NCBI GenBank assembly: GCA_004335835.1
Contig: RWJK01001976.1
Span: forward strand, 62,001-126,000
DNA: 64,000 nt
Reading direction: 5' to 3'
DNA from: Scenedesmus sp. ARA3
Taxonomy: Eukaryota; Chlorophyta; Chlorophyceae; Sphaeropleales; Scenedesmaceae
Numbering within the stretch: position 1 is the first letter of the stretch; every line of letters starts with the position of its first letter. The position numbers were made by a program, and so were the translations under genes. Under the pieces are notes generated by a model that saw nothing but the letters and a program-made list of their open reading frames with translations, was not told the DNA's origin and made no database searches. This document shows, in pieces, positions 34,900 to 46,214 of this stretch.

Positions 34900-37800
34900 C
34901 CGGGCAGGCAGCCAGGCAGCCAGGCAGGCAGGCAGGCAAGGAACATTTTACAGCACAGTACAGCTGGGCAGCTCAGGGCGGAGTCATGCATGCCACGTTA
35001 GGATGGAGCATGAGCTGTACAACAATCCCTGTTGTGTGATTATGGCAGTTTCGAGTGCATTGCACTGTAACAAGCCGGCAGGAACGTGTAGCAGAGCTAC
35101 ATCCGGCTAGCCAACTTTCCCCTTCGACAAGCGCAGCTGTCACAAACAGAGACCCGCCAAAGCACGGCACAACAACAGCCACACTACATACAAACACAAG
35201 CACATCCGATAAACCTCGAACCCTGCACCCACCTCAAGCAGCGTTGCGGAGCTGCTGCAAGTGATCAGCGGCACGTCCTCACTCGCCCCCAGGTCCTTGC
35301 CCTTTGGAGAATGCGGCGGCTGCTTGCGGCCACTGCCCGGCGCTGCGCCGCTGCCAGTGCGCGCCAAACTCTCCGCCCCACCAGCTGCCGCAGCAGGAGC
35401 AGCAGCAGCAGCACCATCTGATGCAGCCTGCTCTGCGTCTGCCGCATCTGCTGCGTCGGCGCCTGTGGTCCGCATGGGTTGCTGCTCGTGCTTGTGCAGT
35501 CGTGAGGCAAAGAAGGGGTGTGCTGCGCCCTTGCTGCTGTGCTGCGAGTAGCCGAGGTAGCTTGTGCCGTGCTTCACAGCCAGGAACTCCGCCACTGGCA
35601 GCGCCAGTACGCCTGCAGATAGACAGACCGAGCAGATGTCAGTGCCCTTGCATGTGGGTTGAGTTGATGGCTGCAGCTGTGCTTCACAGCATGCATGTTG
35701 GCAATTTGACATGTCGTTGCATACAGCACACTCTGTGTCAGGATGCCAGCCTCATGCTCCAGCCGCAGCCATAACAAACAGGCTTTTTACCATAAATGAG
35801 TCATGCAATGCCAGCATGTCATGAGCATGCCCAACTGTTTGCTGCAATCTCCAGCAGCACAAGATGTTGCACGATGCCGGGATGGCTGTACAGCAAGCTG
35901 CGCTTAGCACACTCACCAAAGTGGTCTGTCTGGATGCCCCTGCAGGTGGGCAACCGTGCATATACGCAACAAGGCAGAGTCAAGTAGAGGCTGATAGTTT
36001 GCGCGGTATGAAACATGCATGCCATCTGCATGATCTGGCTGTTATCTCCCATCAGGACATGAAGCACAAAACTAGGCAAGCATTCCCTCACACTGTCAGC
36101 TGCTACAAAACCCACCATTCTGATGTCTGACGCGCTCAGGTTGGCAATGACCTGGCTGTTGCATCACATCAGCAAATATGACACTAACAAAAGGCAGACA
36201 GCAAGCATCACACCACACCCCTTGGCCCCCTCCCACCTGATGTCTGACGCGCTCAGGTTGGCAATGATCTGGCTATTGCATCACATCAGCACATACGATA
36301 CAGACAAAAGGTGGACAGCAAGCATCACANCACACCCCTTGGCCCCCACCCACCTGATGTCTGACGCGCTCAGGTTGGCAATGATCTGGCTATTGCATCA
36401 CATCAGCACATACGATACAGACAAAAGGTGGACAGCAAGCATCACANNNNNNNNNNNNNNNNNNNNNNNNNNNNNNNNNNNNNNNNNNNNNNNNNNNNNN
36501 NNNNNNNNNNNNNNNNNNNNNNNNNNNNNNNNNNNNNNNNNNNNNNNNNNNNNNNNNNNNNNNNNNNNNNNNNNNNNNNNNNNNNNNNGATGTCTGACGC
36601 GCTCAGGTTGGCAATGATCTGGCTATTGCATCACATCAGCACATACGATACAGACAAAAGGTGGACAGCAAGCATCACACCACACCCCTTGGCCCCCTCC
36701 CACCTGATGTCTGACGCGCTCAGGTTGGCAATGATCTGGCCATCGCTGCTGAGCACAGGGGCACCCGTCACGCCAGCAGCCGCCAGCTTCTCATAGGCCA
36801 GCAGTGTGGGTGTGGCAGGCTCCAGCAGCACTAGTGCTCCCGTGCGCTCAGCACCCAGCAGGCCCAGCTGCTGCAGCGACTGGCCTGCTGCGGGGCCCAG
36901 GTGCTGCTGGTGCTTCAGCAGGAACCTGCGGGTGCATTAATGATGGGGCAGCAGCATACGAAGATTAGAGAGTGTTTCTGTACTCGGCCGCGTGGTTTGT
37001 GGTTGGGCATGCACAGGAGAACAGAGAAAGCAGACAGCAGCATGGGGGCAGGCAGGCTGCGGGTGGTGCAGGCAGGTGGTGCTGCAACTTTGGCAGCAGG
37101 ACAAGCTGTGCACAGTTGCTTTGACTTTGGACTAGCTGCACGTGCTAGGATAGAACTCACTGTACATGCAGGTTTGCCAGGCTGGCTGGCTGGCAGCAGC
37201 TGCAGGAATGCCCTGGGGCGCCCACCTGAGCACGTCCACATGTGACACAATGTGTGTGATGTCGCCGTGCGCATCAAAGATGGCCAGGCGGTGCACCAGC
37301 CGGCCCCCATCACGCTGACCCAGGAACATGTCCCTGCGGGATGCAGCAAGGCAGGCAGGTGAGCAGCAGCAGCAGCAGCAGCGACACCAGCAGCAGGGAA
37401 GCATGTGGTTGAAGCAGAACTGCGTTTCAGCCACAACGGCTAGCTTGCAGGAAGCCCATCCTGTGAGGTTGCTGCATGAAGATGTTGAAGTGGCATTATG
37501 AGTGCTGCAGCACATCTTAGCGGCAGACGGGGCCAGCAACACTGCCCACACCACTCAACTATATACAGATGCAGCCACTGCTGTGACAGCTGGCTCCTGG
37601 AACACCTTGCCGCATGCATCTGCGCTCCTGCTGCTGCTGCCGCTGCTGCTGGTCATGGCCGCTGCTGCCCGCACCTGATTGCTGTGAGCACAGATGCGTC
37701 TGTGTCTGTCTGGTACACCAGTCCCCTGTCTTCACTGCCTGCACAGCAGCACACGGCCAGCACGCACACCTCAGAAACAAGCAACAGAAACAAGCTGCAA

Positions 37801-38125
37801 CAGAATGCAGCTGCACCACTGCTGAGACGAGCACGCAGCATGTATCTGCCGCAACAGCTAACACTTACTGCGCTCAATGTTAGCAAGCATGCAAGGCAGC
37901 CCGCCCAGCTGTTCTAATTAAAGCTACTCTGCCCGCCCGGCTGCCAGGCTGCTGCTTCTGCCCTTCCCTGTCGTCGTGTTCTCTCTGCCTGCGCTGGCAG
38001 CGCTCACCCAGCACCGTGATGAGCATCTTTGCCGCGAAGGCCGGCCCGTGCTTCTCCAGCTCCGTCATCAGCGCCAGCATGTTGGCGGGCAGCACAGGGC
38101 CCTTGTGCTCGTGCAGGACTGCGGC

Positions 38126-38158
<33 letters not shown>

Positions 38159-39069
38159 GTTGGGGCACTTACTGGCTGCACTAGTGGCCCCTTTGCGGCG
38201 CGGAGATGTCGAAACATGAAACAGCTGCGCTGCCGAGAAGTTGCTTTGCCAAGGCCTATGTGCATTTCCTGTGGACAGCAGCAAAGTGTTGCTGCTTGTT
38301 GAGCTCATAGTGCTCAGACAGAACCACTTGCTGACAAGGCTGTAAAGCTGACAATGTTCTGCAGCTGTCTGATGCTAATGTCTTGTCGTGAAATGCTGTT
38401 GCACTGAGAGTGAAATGCTGTTGCACTGAGAGACCAACACGCTCCTGCTGTTCCTACTGCTGCTGCTGCTGCCCTGCTCACATGCCAGGAATGCCTTGAT
38501 GATGTCCTTCACATCCAGCCAGCCTGGCCAGCAGCAGCAGCAGTGGCAGGTGACCGCGTGGGAGGGAGAAAGCGCCACAGAAATGCCAACATGCACACCT
38601 CTTGTGGTGGGAAGCTCATGCAGCGCTGTGACAGAGAACCTGCTACCAGCATTGCTATACGGCATGCAAACAAGTGCATAACATTTATATTCGTCTTTAG
38701 CCTTTTCAAAGCTGGCAGAGCTGGCAGAGCAGCAGCATGTGGAAGCACATACCCAGCAGCTGCGGGGCACTTTCCCCAGGAGAGAGACTCTCCACATCTT
38801 CGAGGCCGGGGGACACAACCAAGGGAGCTGAAAGGATGTTGTGGCGTGCCAAGGTCTGCGCAGACGGCACGGCTGCGTCAAGCATGCCTCTCGGAAGAAC
38901 AGCTACTGTTGGTGCTGATCTGGCATGACTGATAGCGGTACTGCTGCTGATCGGCGCTCACCTTGAGCGCGTCAGCTACGGTTTGGTTGTGCTCTAACAG
39001 GACTATCTCTTGCGACTCCACCAGACTGCTGAGCTTCGCCTCGGACAACAGCTGCTGTAAGTTGTCCAT
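34161..39069 (-). CDS. Protein with four CBS domains, AMPK/SnRK1 gamma-like
   Basis: CBS pairs bind adenine nucleotides; four-CBS proteins of this kind are regulatory gamma subunits of SNF1-related kinases or their plant relatives (CBSX5/6, PV42). Exons found: 39069-38962, 38855-38753, 38523-38482, 38118-38008, 37333-37226, 36925-36704, 35939-35917, 35612-35233, 34415-34161. They start MDNLQQLLSEAKLSSLVES and include HNILSAPLVVSPG and WLDVKDIIKAFL (CBS1), LVHRLAIFDAHGDITHIVSH (CBS2), LAAAGVTGAPVLSSDGQII and NLSASDIRGIQTDHFG (CBS3), and VVHRVYVVEKGAKPHEVVGV (CBS4). All joins agree in phase except 38008 to 37333, where one small exon is missing from my model. A low-complexity insert sits in the 35612-35233 exon, and a Lys/Glu/Ala tail ends at TGA. 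Whether it acts as a kinase subunit is inference. Confidence 0.85.
34475..34940. repeat. CAGG/CAGC minisatellite in the last CBS-gene intron
   Basis: About 465 bases made of CAGGCAGGCAGC-type units with occasional ATGC or CGGG variants. On the minus strand it is the pre-mRNA intron between the last two exons. Its composition leaves several frames open on both strands for over 200 codons, none of which I regard as genes. Confidence 0.9.
36122..36740 (-). repeat. 117-bp tandem array copying a CBS exon end and its donor
   Basis: The segment beginning GATGTCTGACGCGCTCAGGT starts at 36706 (true exon end), 36589, 36356, 36239 and 36122; spacing is 117 each, and the 233 bases across the N gap fit one more unit. 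Each unit contains about 35 bases of the exon end (coding QIIANLSASDI), the donor AG|GTGGGAGG and about 80 bases of intron. Units 36239 and 36356 are almost identical; 36122 is more diverged. Confidence 0.93.
36447..36588. other. Assembly gap (142 N)
   Basis: A run of N inside the 117-bp array, with a single N also at 36330. The array has probably been collapsed or sized by estimate, so the number of units is not known. Confidence 0.99.
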
Positions 39070-39455
39070 CGCACGAATCTTCACTAATAGTTTATCAATA
39101 ATACCATATTTACGATCAAGAATAAACAAATCGTCGATTGTTTGCGGCACCAGTCAAAGATATGCACACGGTAGATTCAGAGCCTGTCATGTCACACTGC
39201 ACGTGCACCTGCTGCTCCTGATGTTTGCTGGGCACGGCAAGCACAGGCAATCCGTTGACAAAAACATGCACTTTACATATGCAAAAGCCTGCATTAATGG
39301 ATAGGGTTGTGATGGCCCACGTGCCCGTGCATCAGCAAACACAGGACAAGCTGACATGCCTTCCACCTGCACTCACGAGCAATGCAAGTGCACACCTCAC
39401 ATCACCCCGCTGGACGCAGGCAGAAGCTCTCCCACTATCAATAGCATGGCGGCTG
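39070..39455. other. Spacer upstream of the CBS gene
   Basis: About 0.4 kb that should hold the CBS-gene promoter. Nothing else recognisable. Confidence 0.3.
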
Positions 39456-39922
39456 TTATGCTACCTTCCTGTGCTTCGCAAGGCAGTCTCCTATCATGGG
39501 CATGGTGCCCATGATGACGATGCTCTTGGCGTGCGAAGTCCCCAGCACACCATACACAACACGACGCCCGTGCATCACTGCCACACCCAGCACACCGTCA
39601 TTGTACCAAAGTCCAGGATGTAGCTCTTGGCACAGCCTGAACACTTTGATCTGGTACAGCACCAGGATAACATTTAAAGAAAGTTGCCGATTGCATACAA
39701 CATAACAGTCAACTGCAACTATCATGCTTCACAAAGCGCACATACCGAGTTCCAGTCATCATACGTTCCTGTCGACTTTAAGCCCAGCTGGCTGACAGTT
39801 GGACTGTCAGCGTTTTGCCATGTGCTCAACGTATGGTGAGCGTGCCAGTGCACAACATGGCACTCCAACCCCATGAGTTTCAAGGCGGAAGCTTCCCTTG
39901 ACACACGCGCATGCGTGTGCAT
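39456..39922 (-). CDS. Possible small two-exon gene of unknown function
   Basis: Two frames join in phase across a good donor and acceptor: 39922-39746 and 39650-39456, giving 123 residues and TAA. The joined product contains SQLGLKSTGTYDDWNS, then IKVFRLCQELHPGLWYNDGV and GVAVMHGRRVVYGVLGTSHA, which look like folded protein with mixed residues, unlike the low-complexity chance frames nearby. I do not recognise the family. It could also be the C-terminal part of a longer gene with exons up to 40240, where a frame ending in a hydrophobic segment (LLPRALLGLYVIVYLYK) lies on the same strand. The start ATG is a guess. Confidence 0.35.
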
Positions 39923-40516
39923 AACGACAGTAGACAAGCAGGGTTGCAGGCAAGAGCAAGCCCTGCAAGCACTACTGTACAAAGCACCTACTGCAGCCTA
40001 TGCCGTTTGCTGCTGCAAGCACACACGCTGATGTTTGTAAAGGTAGACAATAACATACAAGCCAAGCAACGCTCTGGGCAGCAGGCCAAAGTCAGCCGCG
40101 CCGCATCCCATCAGGTTCCAGGTTGTCAAGCTCTCCGTCAATTCAGCCATGCACTGCGCAGCATGTGCCCACGACACCATCCATACGCTCGCTGACCGCT
40201 GTCGCTGACTCCCAGCCGGCAGGGGAAAACTGCCTGGCAAACTGGCAAACAGCCCTCAGCGCCTGCAGCGCAGCTCGGCAGCCACATCCCACCCCCAGCA
40301 CCCACCAACTGCTGCAGCAGAACAGGAGATTCGGTGCAAAATTAGAGCGCAGCAACAAGGCTTACAGGGCATGCTCGGCAGCACAGGCTGTGCTGCCATG
40401 TCGCTCCTTCAGTGCTTGCACAACCCAGCCTGCTGCTGTGGGCCTGCTGGTGAGGATGTGCTGCATGCTGCAAAAGTAGCTGCGCCACAGCGTGCATATG
40501 TGTTATCATGTTGGGC
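39923..40516. other. 3' flank of the calcium uniporter gene
   Basis: 0.6 kb below the uniporter stop codon. It includes a minus-strand TGTAA (40362-40366). The frame at 40240-39998 might be an upstream exon of the small gene at 39456-39922. Confidence 0.35.
40362..40366 (-). terminator. Possible polyadenylation signal TGTAA for the uniporter
   Basis: TGTAA on the minus strand, about 150 bases beyond the uniporter stop codon. Distance and orientation fit; the motif is short. Confidence 0.35.
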
Positions 40517-41605
40517 CTAGGATGTCTTGGGCTTGAAGCCCAGGAACACGCCGCTGCCTGCTGCTGCACCTTCTGCACTTTCAGTGGCCAAGGCATCCTC
40601 CTGCGCAGCCAGGTAGCGCCGGTAGCGGTCCCGCGTGCGCATCAGGTGCTGGTAGCGGTCCAGGTCAAAGCCCTTCTCAGCCATGCGCTTCTCCTGCAGG
40701 CGCGCAACGCAGCGCGCGGCACAGCACCGCACACAGCATGGCAACCGCACAGGCAAGGCAACACCGCAGTGAATCACCAATCACTTTGCTCGCACGCTTA
40801 CATGCAAACTGCAATGTCTCTGTCAACAGCACAGCAGCTGCTCCTGTCACTTGGTTGTGCTGCCCTGGGCAGGCGCCGTGCTCCTGATTTGCCACCTGCT
40901 GCTCCTTGCAGGACGGGCCAGCACGCTAACCGATATTGCCCAAAGTGTTGACGCCAGCAAGGTAAAGCTCGCCCTCATTATGCGCTTGCCCGGCAGTACA
41001 GCAGAGCAAGAAGCTGCTGTATCTGTGCTTGTTACAATACTGTACAGCATGGCCTGTGCAGTGACTGGCAAGTAGCGCATCCTTGCTGCAACATTTATGC
41101 ACTGCCGCCTCACCAGCTGCTGCTGCGTCCAGTACTCCTCAAAGGGCCCGTAGTCAAAGTAGTTGCCACGTGTGACCAGGAAGTAGAAGTATGCCAGCAG
41201 GCTGTAGGTGAGGCTGAGCATATAGCCAATTGGCTCCATCACATCCCAGCTCTGGGGATAGGCAGCACAGCACGGCGCACACAGAACAGCGTGGTGAACA
41301 GGTGCGACAGGGGGCACACATGCTAAGATGCATGGAAGCGCAGGAGGAGTTGACAGCAAGAGGGGAAATAGCCGCATTGGAAGAAAGCATGCTGTGGCTG
41401 TTGCAAGTGACGGTCAACTCCAGCAACTGCCTAGTTGCTAGCACAACTTGCTGCAGGCGCATGACGAAATGGACTGCATGTGCCACCACTGCTGGTTGGG
41501 CCAGGTAGCGGGCTGCCGGTGCAAGCAGGATGCAGTGCTGACAGAGCATTGCTCACCAGCTCCCAGTAGGTGAGGTAGATGAACGCTGTCAGCTGCACAG
41601 CAGAT

Positions 41606-41658
<53 letters not shown>

Positions 41659-42218
41659 CAACAAGCGCCCCAGCATGTTGTGCAACCCAGTGCGCGGCCA
41701 CTGCTGAAGTCAACAGTCACCTCTGCCTGCAATGCACTGCCACCTGTTGCACGCTGTAGGCCATGCTTCGCCGCTTGCTGGACAGCTGTCAAAGCGCTGC
41801 AATATCAGCAGCCCCACCTGGAAGGACAGCACCCCAAAGCCCGCCCACAGCCAGAAGCGCGGCCAGCGCTTGGCCGTGCTGCGCAGCTGCTTGTGCTCCT
41901 TATGCATCAGCGTCAGCTCCTGCTCAATGGCCGACAGGTTGCGGCGCGCCTGCGCTGGGTCGGTGGGCAGCGTCTGCGGCACAGCAAGCGCCAGCAGGCA
42001 CGCAGAAGCAGGCCGGCAGGCGAGCAGGCAGGCAAGCAAGCAGGCAGGCGCAAAGGTGATTAGGTAGGCATAACAAGCTGCACCAGAACTACTTGCTGCG
42101 GGCAATGGATGTCTATACTAGTGTACCAGTCTGGTGGGGGCCAGACCGGCACTGCCTGCTGGTGCCATATGTTGCATCACCCTGCAGGCACACTGCAGCA
42201 CCTGCTGCTTGCTCAGTG

Positions 42219-42258
<40 letters not shown>

Positions 42259-43282
42259 ACTCTGTACACCAGCTCTGACACCTCTTGAGGCTTGAGGTAC
42301 ACAATGCCGTTGAAGCGCAGCACCACGCCAGCATGCACCAGCGCGTCTGCACGCGCATGCGCCTCTTCTTCTGTGTCTGCAGCACCACTGCACCGCCACA
42401 CCAAAGCGGCAGCAGCACCAGCAGCACGCCAGCCAACAGGAAGCAAACCCGTCAAGCGTTAGCTGCTGTTCAGCATGCAAGGCATGCGTCAATGATGCTG
42501 ATGCAAACACCGTACGCGCAGAGGCTCCTGATGCAATTGAGCAACAGCAATCAGCTGCTTGCACTCTTGAGAACTGCTGGTGCGCTTGCAGCAGTGGTAC
42601 TGTCGCTCTGGTCTGCTGGTGCCACACGCACTGTACTCTGCATTTAGTGCTTCGCTGTCGCCGCCGAAACACAAACAGAACCAGAACATGCCAACCACAG
42701 GTTGCTGTTCTTGCTGTGAGTTGTTGCTGCTTACTTTTTCATGATGAAGTCCAGCAGCTCTCTGTATGACATGAATGGCTGCTTGTCTGCTGTCACGTCC
42801 AATGCATCCCGCAGCTTGACAGCCTGCATGCTCTGTACACACAGCAGTAGGCACAAGTGAGAGGGCAGACTGCTACATAACATTGGTTACGGTATGCATA
42901 GCAGTGAGGTTCCTGTGAATATGGCTAGCGCAGGTGACAGCAAGTACTGCCATGTTGAATTGTTGACGCTGTGCAGCTTGCACCAGCAGCGCAACTTATA
43001 GTGACATGCCTTGTGCTGGAGTTGCGGTTGAGACATTTTTGCAAAGGCAATTCAGCTCACGTCTAGCAGCCCTTGGACGCCAGAATGCTGTGTGATCTGC
43101 CTGAACCGTTGGCAAGCCCAACCCACACTTGCTATCTGCTGCTGTTGCTGCGCTCCAGCTCCACATGCATGTCGTAGTGAACCCAAACATCCTGCAGCTA
43201 ATACTGAGTGGCTAACTGATTGCTGAGATTGGCGAGCTAGCAGACAGAGCACGTTCACCGCTTGGCGTCGTGCGAAACTCAT
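40517..43282 (-). CDS. MCU: Mitochondrial calcium uniporter (MCU) pore subunit
   Basis: Forms the calcium channel of the inner mitochondrial membrane. Seven exons in phase (43282-43061, 42832-42735, 42387-42261, 41973-41818, 41592-41557, 41251-41114, 40693-40517) give 317 residues and TAG. The N-terminus MSFARRQAVNVLCLLARQSQ is a typical mitochondrial presequence. The matrix domain includes PFMSYRELLDFIMKK and ALVHAGVVLRFNGIVYLKP. A coiled coil (LSAIEQELTLMHKEHKQLRS) leads to the first membrane span (WPRFWLWAGFGVLSFQ). The short loop LTYWELSWDVMEP carries the selectivity filter (WDxMEP), here with Val as in plant relatives, and the second span is IGYMLSLTYSLLAYFYFLV. A C-terminal coiled coil (FDLDRYQHLMRTRDRYRR) follows. 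The donor at 41818 was chosen because reading on would break the first span. Confidence 0.94.
41604..41658. repeat. (CAG)n microsatellite upstream of uniporter exon 5
   Basis: About 18 CAG triplets, read as (CTG)n in the pre-mRNA, ending 12 bases before the exon 5 acceptor. One of many such runs at 3' splice sites in this window. Confidence 0.9.
42210..42256. repeat. (CTG)n microsatellite just after the uniporter exon 3 donor
   Basis: About 12 triplets, read as (CAG)n in the pre-mRNA directly behind the donor GTGAGCAGC. This is the opposite sense to the runs found at acceptors. Confidence 0.85.
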
Positions 43283-44788
43283 TTTCAGGCAGTTGTGGAC
43301 CAAGCCCTAGTAAGTGATTTCTTTTGTAAACAAAACGTCTGACCTTTAATGGCTGTTCAATGGGTCAAACGAGTTCTGCTGGAGTTTTGTCAACAAATGC
43401 CGCGCTGCAGCTGACTGAGGCATGTGAAGCTTTGATCACCCACCAATCAGCCCCACACTTGCACACTTGACTTGTACGTCAACCAAACATGCGGCCAGCA
43501 CGCATAGCATATGGTGCTCTTCCTGCTGGGCATAGCTTGACGCTGTTCAAATGCATTACACCCTGAACCCCATACTGTTCATGCTGATCATCATCATCAT
43601 GTTACTCATCAAGCCATAGCATCAACGCCATCGGCCCCGCGCCCCAATGGAGCGGCTGTTCATGCTGATGCGGCACCAGCGATGCCATTTGGCATATCTG
43701 CCCACTGCCCAACCATCTACACAAGGGTTGCACTTGCCGTTGGCCAGCCACTGCCATCGGCCAAGCACACAAACAGAACTGACCAGACAGCCGCAAATGA
43801 CACGTAGATTGCAATTGCACACTGCCTGACATGCCTCACTTGCTGGTTCCCATTCGCCAACCAGCTGGCGGCACACGCTGCTACCACTGCGGCGATGATT
43901 TGCCCACTGACAACTTCTGCAACAAGCACCTTTCTTGTCAGCCACAGGTTGGCAAGCAGACACTTTCACCAAACCTCAGAATTCGAAGATTATACATGCA
44001 CCATGGCATGCCAGTACACTGGCCGGTGAAGGGTGCGTGCAGGATGATCTGCAGATGGTGCCAAACCAATCAAAAGCAGCTGCTGCTCCCTGCCAAAGCA
44101 GACATAGCTCAACCGAGTGGCCTTGTGAAAGCTGTTCAGCTGCAGCCCGGGCCAGCGCAGCTCCTCTGCCCATGCTTGCAGCATTGGGTGGCTCTGCCAG
44201 GGGCAGCTGTCATCAACAGGGATCCAACCAGCCACTCTTGGGACGTGGCAGTGACAGCGGCGTACCAGGCAGCACAATGCAAAGCCACAGCTTCACAACC
44301 CTCTGGGTGTAATCTGGGTGTAATAGAAGCTGGCCTGATGCCGGGGCTGCTCTGGTTGCAATTGCCTCGCATTGAATGAGGTCCTGCAAGCACGAAGCTC
44401 TCAGATATTGCAGACACGTTGATCGGCACGTGAACGGCGTCTGTGCCACCTGTGCCACAAACGCAACCAGCACCATGCTGTGCTGCTACACACACGCTGC
44501 CAGTCACCCAGCATCAAGCCTGCGGTGTTGCAGCAGCATCGGCACGGCCCAGTGCCCCCCGAGCGCTGTCTGCTGGGTAGGGTTGGATGCCGTGGTGGTC
44601 TCCTTGCAGCAGGAGCTGGTGGTGCTCGTGTGAGGCACATAGTGGAGCAGGTGGCGTAGTAGCAGCACATGGGTTTGCGTAAAGGTTTGCTGGCTTCCAG
44701 CAGTTCCTTGTAGGCAGCTGGTGGAGTTTGCTGCGCTGCCAGTGGATGCTTGTGTTGCTGCCTGGCTGCTTGTGGCAGGTGGTGCAGC
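43283..44788. other. 1.5-kb spacer upstream of the uniporter gene
   Basis: Lies between the uniporter start and the end of the small membrane protein gene. Several chance frames of 80-180 codons occur on both strands but none has a motif or plausible composition. A promoter for the uniporter is expected near 43300. Confidence 0.35.
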
Positions 44789-45664
44789 TCACTTGCTGGG
44801 GTCTCTCATGCTGGTGCCATGCGACGTGCCGTGGATCTTTCCACTGCAGCAGAGCAGCAGACGCATGTTGAAGCGCAGCAGAGCACAGCAGGGCGTTAAG
44901 TTGTGCGGGTGTCTGCACCAGCAACAGCAGCACAGCCACAGCAATGTACTTGCATAACTCACATCAGCAGCAGCGCCTTCTGTCTGTGGCTGGCCGGCTC
45001 TGCCAACAGAGTCATACATCTGGTGGCTGTATCTCATGCGGTAGTCTGCCAGCCACACCGCCAGCTTTAGCGGCAGACTACCGCATGAGACCAGACGTAC
45101 AGTGTACCCGAGCAAGGCACAACAACACCATATGGCAGCAAGCTGCTGCAGGCGCGCGACTCACTCGAGCAGATCCTTGTACCGCGCCTTGTCTCTTCCT
45201 TCTGTGACATCCAGGATCATCGCCCTGAGCTGGTCACGCTGCGCCCTGGCTGTCACCTGCAGGCCCAGGCCCACGACAGAACACCACTCAGCACACAATT
45301 GCCATATGACCACGTTGCGCAGTCCACAGAGGCACCTACAGTTGCTGCACTGTTGCTGTAGTTGATGCTGCATGAGTAGTAGGCCCCATACATATGAACG
45401 GTGCTGCTGCGCCAGCAGTATAAGTTTAAAGACATCACAATGTACCTGTGCATGCATGGGTAGCTTTGCCAGCTCAGCATCTTTGCTTTTGTAGCCCTCC
45501 TCAGCCATGTTTGGGTTTGTGGTGTTCATCACCACGTTGGCTGCAAGTGTGCCAAGGCCCCCCAATGCCAGCGTAGTGCCCCACAGCAGCCACCTCTTTG
45601 ACTTAGTGGCTTCAACAAAGCGCCTGTATCCCGGGGAGTTGATGTAGATCCAGTGCTGCGACAT
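44789..45664 (-). CDS. Small single-span membrane protein, conserved function unknown
   Basis: Three exons in phase (45664-45446, 45256-45165, 44843-44789) give 121 residues and TGA. The product starts MSQHWIYINSPGYRRFVEAT, has one membrane span (WLLWGTTLALGGLGTLAANV), then a charged region (KSKDAELAKLPMHAQ, QRDQLRAMILDVTEGRDK) and ends SMRDPSK. The even, non-repetitive composition and clean splice sites argue for a real gene. The architecture, a short N-terminus, one span and a charged helical tail, resembles small accessory subunits of mitochondrial complexes, but that is only a structural analogy. I do not recognise the family. Confidence 0.7.
45032..45090. repeat. Perfect 19-bp inverted repeat with 21-base loop
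   Basis: Arms at 45032-45050 (TCTCATGCGGTAGTCTGCC) and 45072-45090 are exact reverse complements. The hairpin lies in the second intron of the small membrane protein gene. Confidence 0.92.
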
Positions 45665-46214
45665 GGCTGGTGTGTGTGCTGCAACTGCAGCAGTGGTTGT
45701 GCAAGGAGTGGCGTCAAGCGGGTGAGCACACACATGCGCACATTGAACAGCTTCCAGCAGTCGATCGTGACCAGTTGAACTACTCAATCGCGCAGAACCG
45801 TGTGGCAAGGCACACACCTGGCAGTGTTTAGTCATTTCACACCCGAATGTATCGTTGGGCTTTGAAAGCCGGAAACAGAGATTTCTTGAAGTCTCAAGCA
45901 TAGTTGTTTGATGGTGCTGACTGAACCTCGTGCTCGACGTTCCAGCGCCCAGCATGCTCAACATGAGGAGTCAGCAGCACGCCCACTGCCTTGTTTAAAG
46001 ACGGTGCACGTAAACCCGTTGTGAGTCAACCTGACTGAACATTGATGCTACGTAGCATACAGCTGCAGCCAGTGCACAGGCCTGGGTTGAAGGCAGGCCA
46101 TCTGATGGCTGTTCACTGACGAGTTGACCACAGCAGTAACTATGATCTTACAGCTGCTTGTGCACCCTGCACCGAGCCCAGATAGCATAAATCGCGTCTC
46201 ATACTGGATATAAC
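45665..46214. other. Divergent spacer: small membrane protein and CCDC13-like genes
   Basis: 0.55 kb between start codons facing away from each other. It should hold both promoters. No TATA box or repeat seen. Confidence 0.4.

Noticed and set aside
34161..35110. Several open frames of 215-276 codons on both strands through the CAGG minisatellite (Cys/Leu/Pro- or Ala/Gly/Arg/Gln-rich)
   Set aside because: The frames are open only because the repeat lacks stop codons. The region is the last intron of the CBS gene; only 34415-34161 is coding.
38387..38434. Two adjacent copies of a 23-base repeat (AAATGCTGTTGCACTGAGAG)
   Set aside because: A simple short duplication inside a CBS-gene intron; no splice site or other signal is involved.
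41230..41251. WDVMEP in place of WDIMEP in the calcium uniporter as a novelty
   Set aside because: Val at this place is, as far as I recall, common in plant relatives, and the Asp and Glu of the filter are kept.
41713..41817. Continuation of uniporter exon 4 beyond 41818 (GLLILQRFD and on)
   Set aside because: Reading on leaves no way to reach the next exon in phase; the donor at 41818 restores the family spacing between the first span and WDVMEP.
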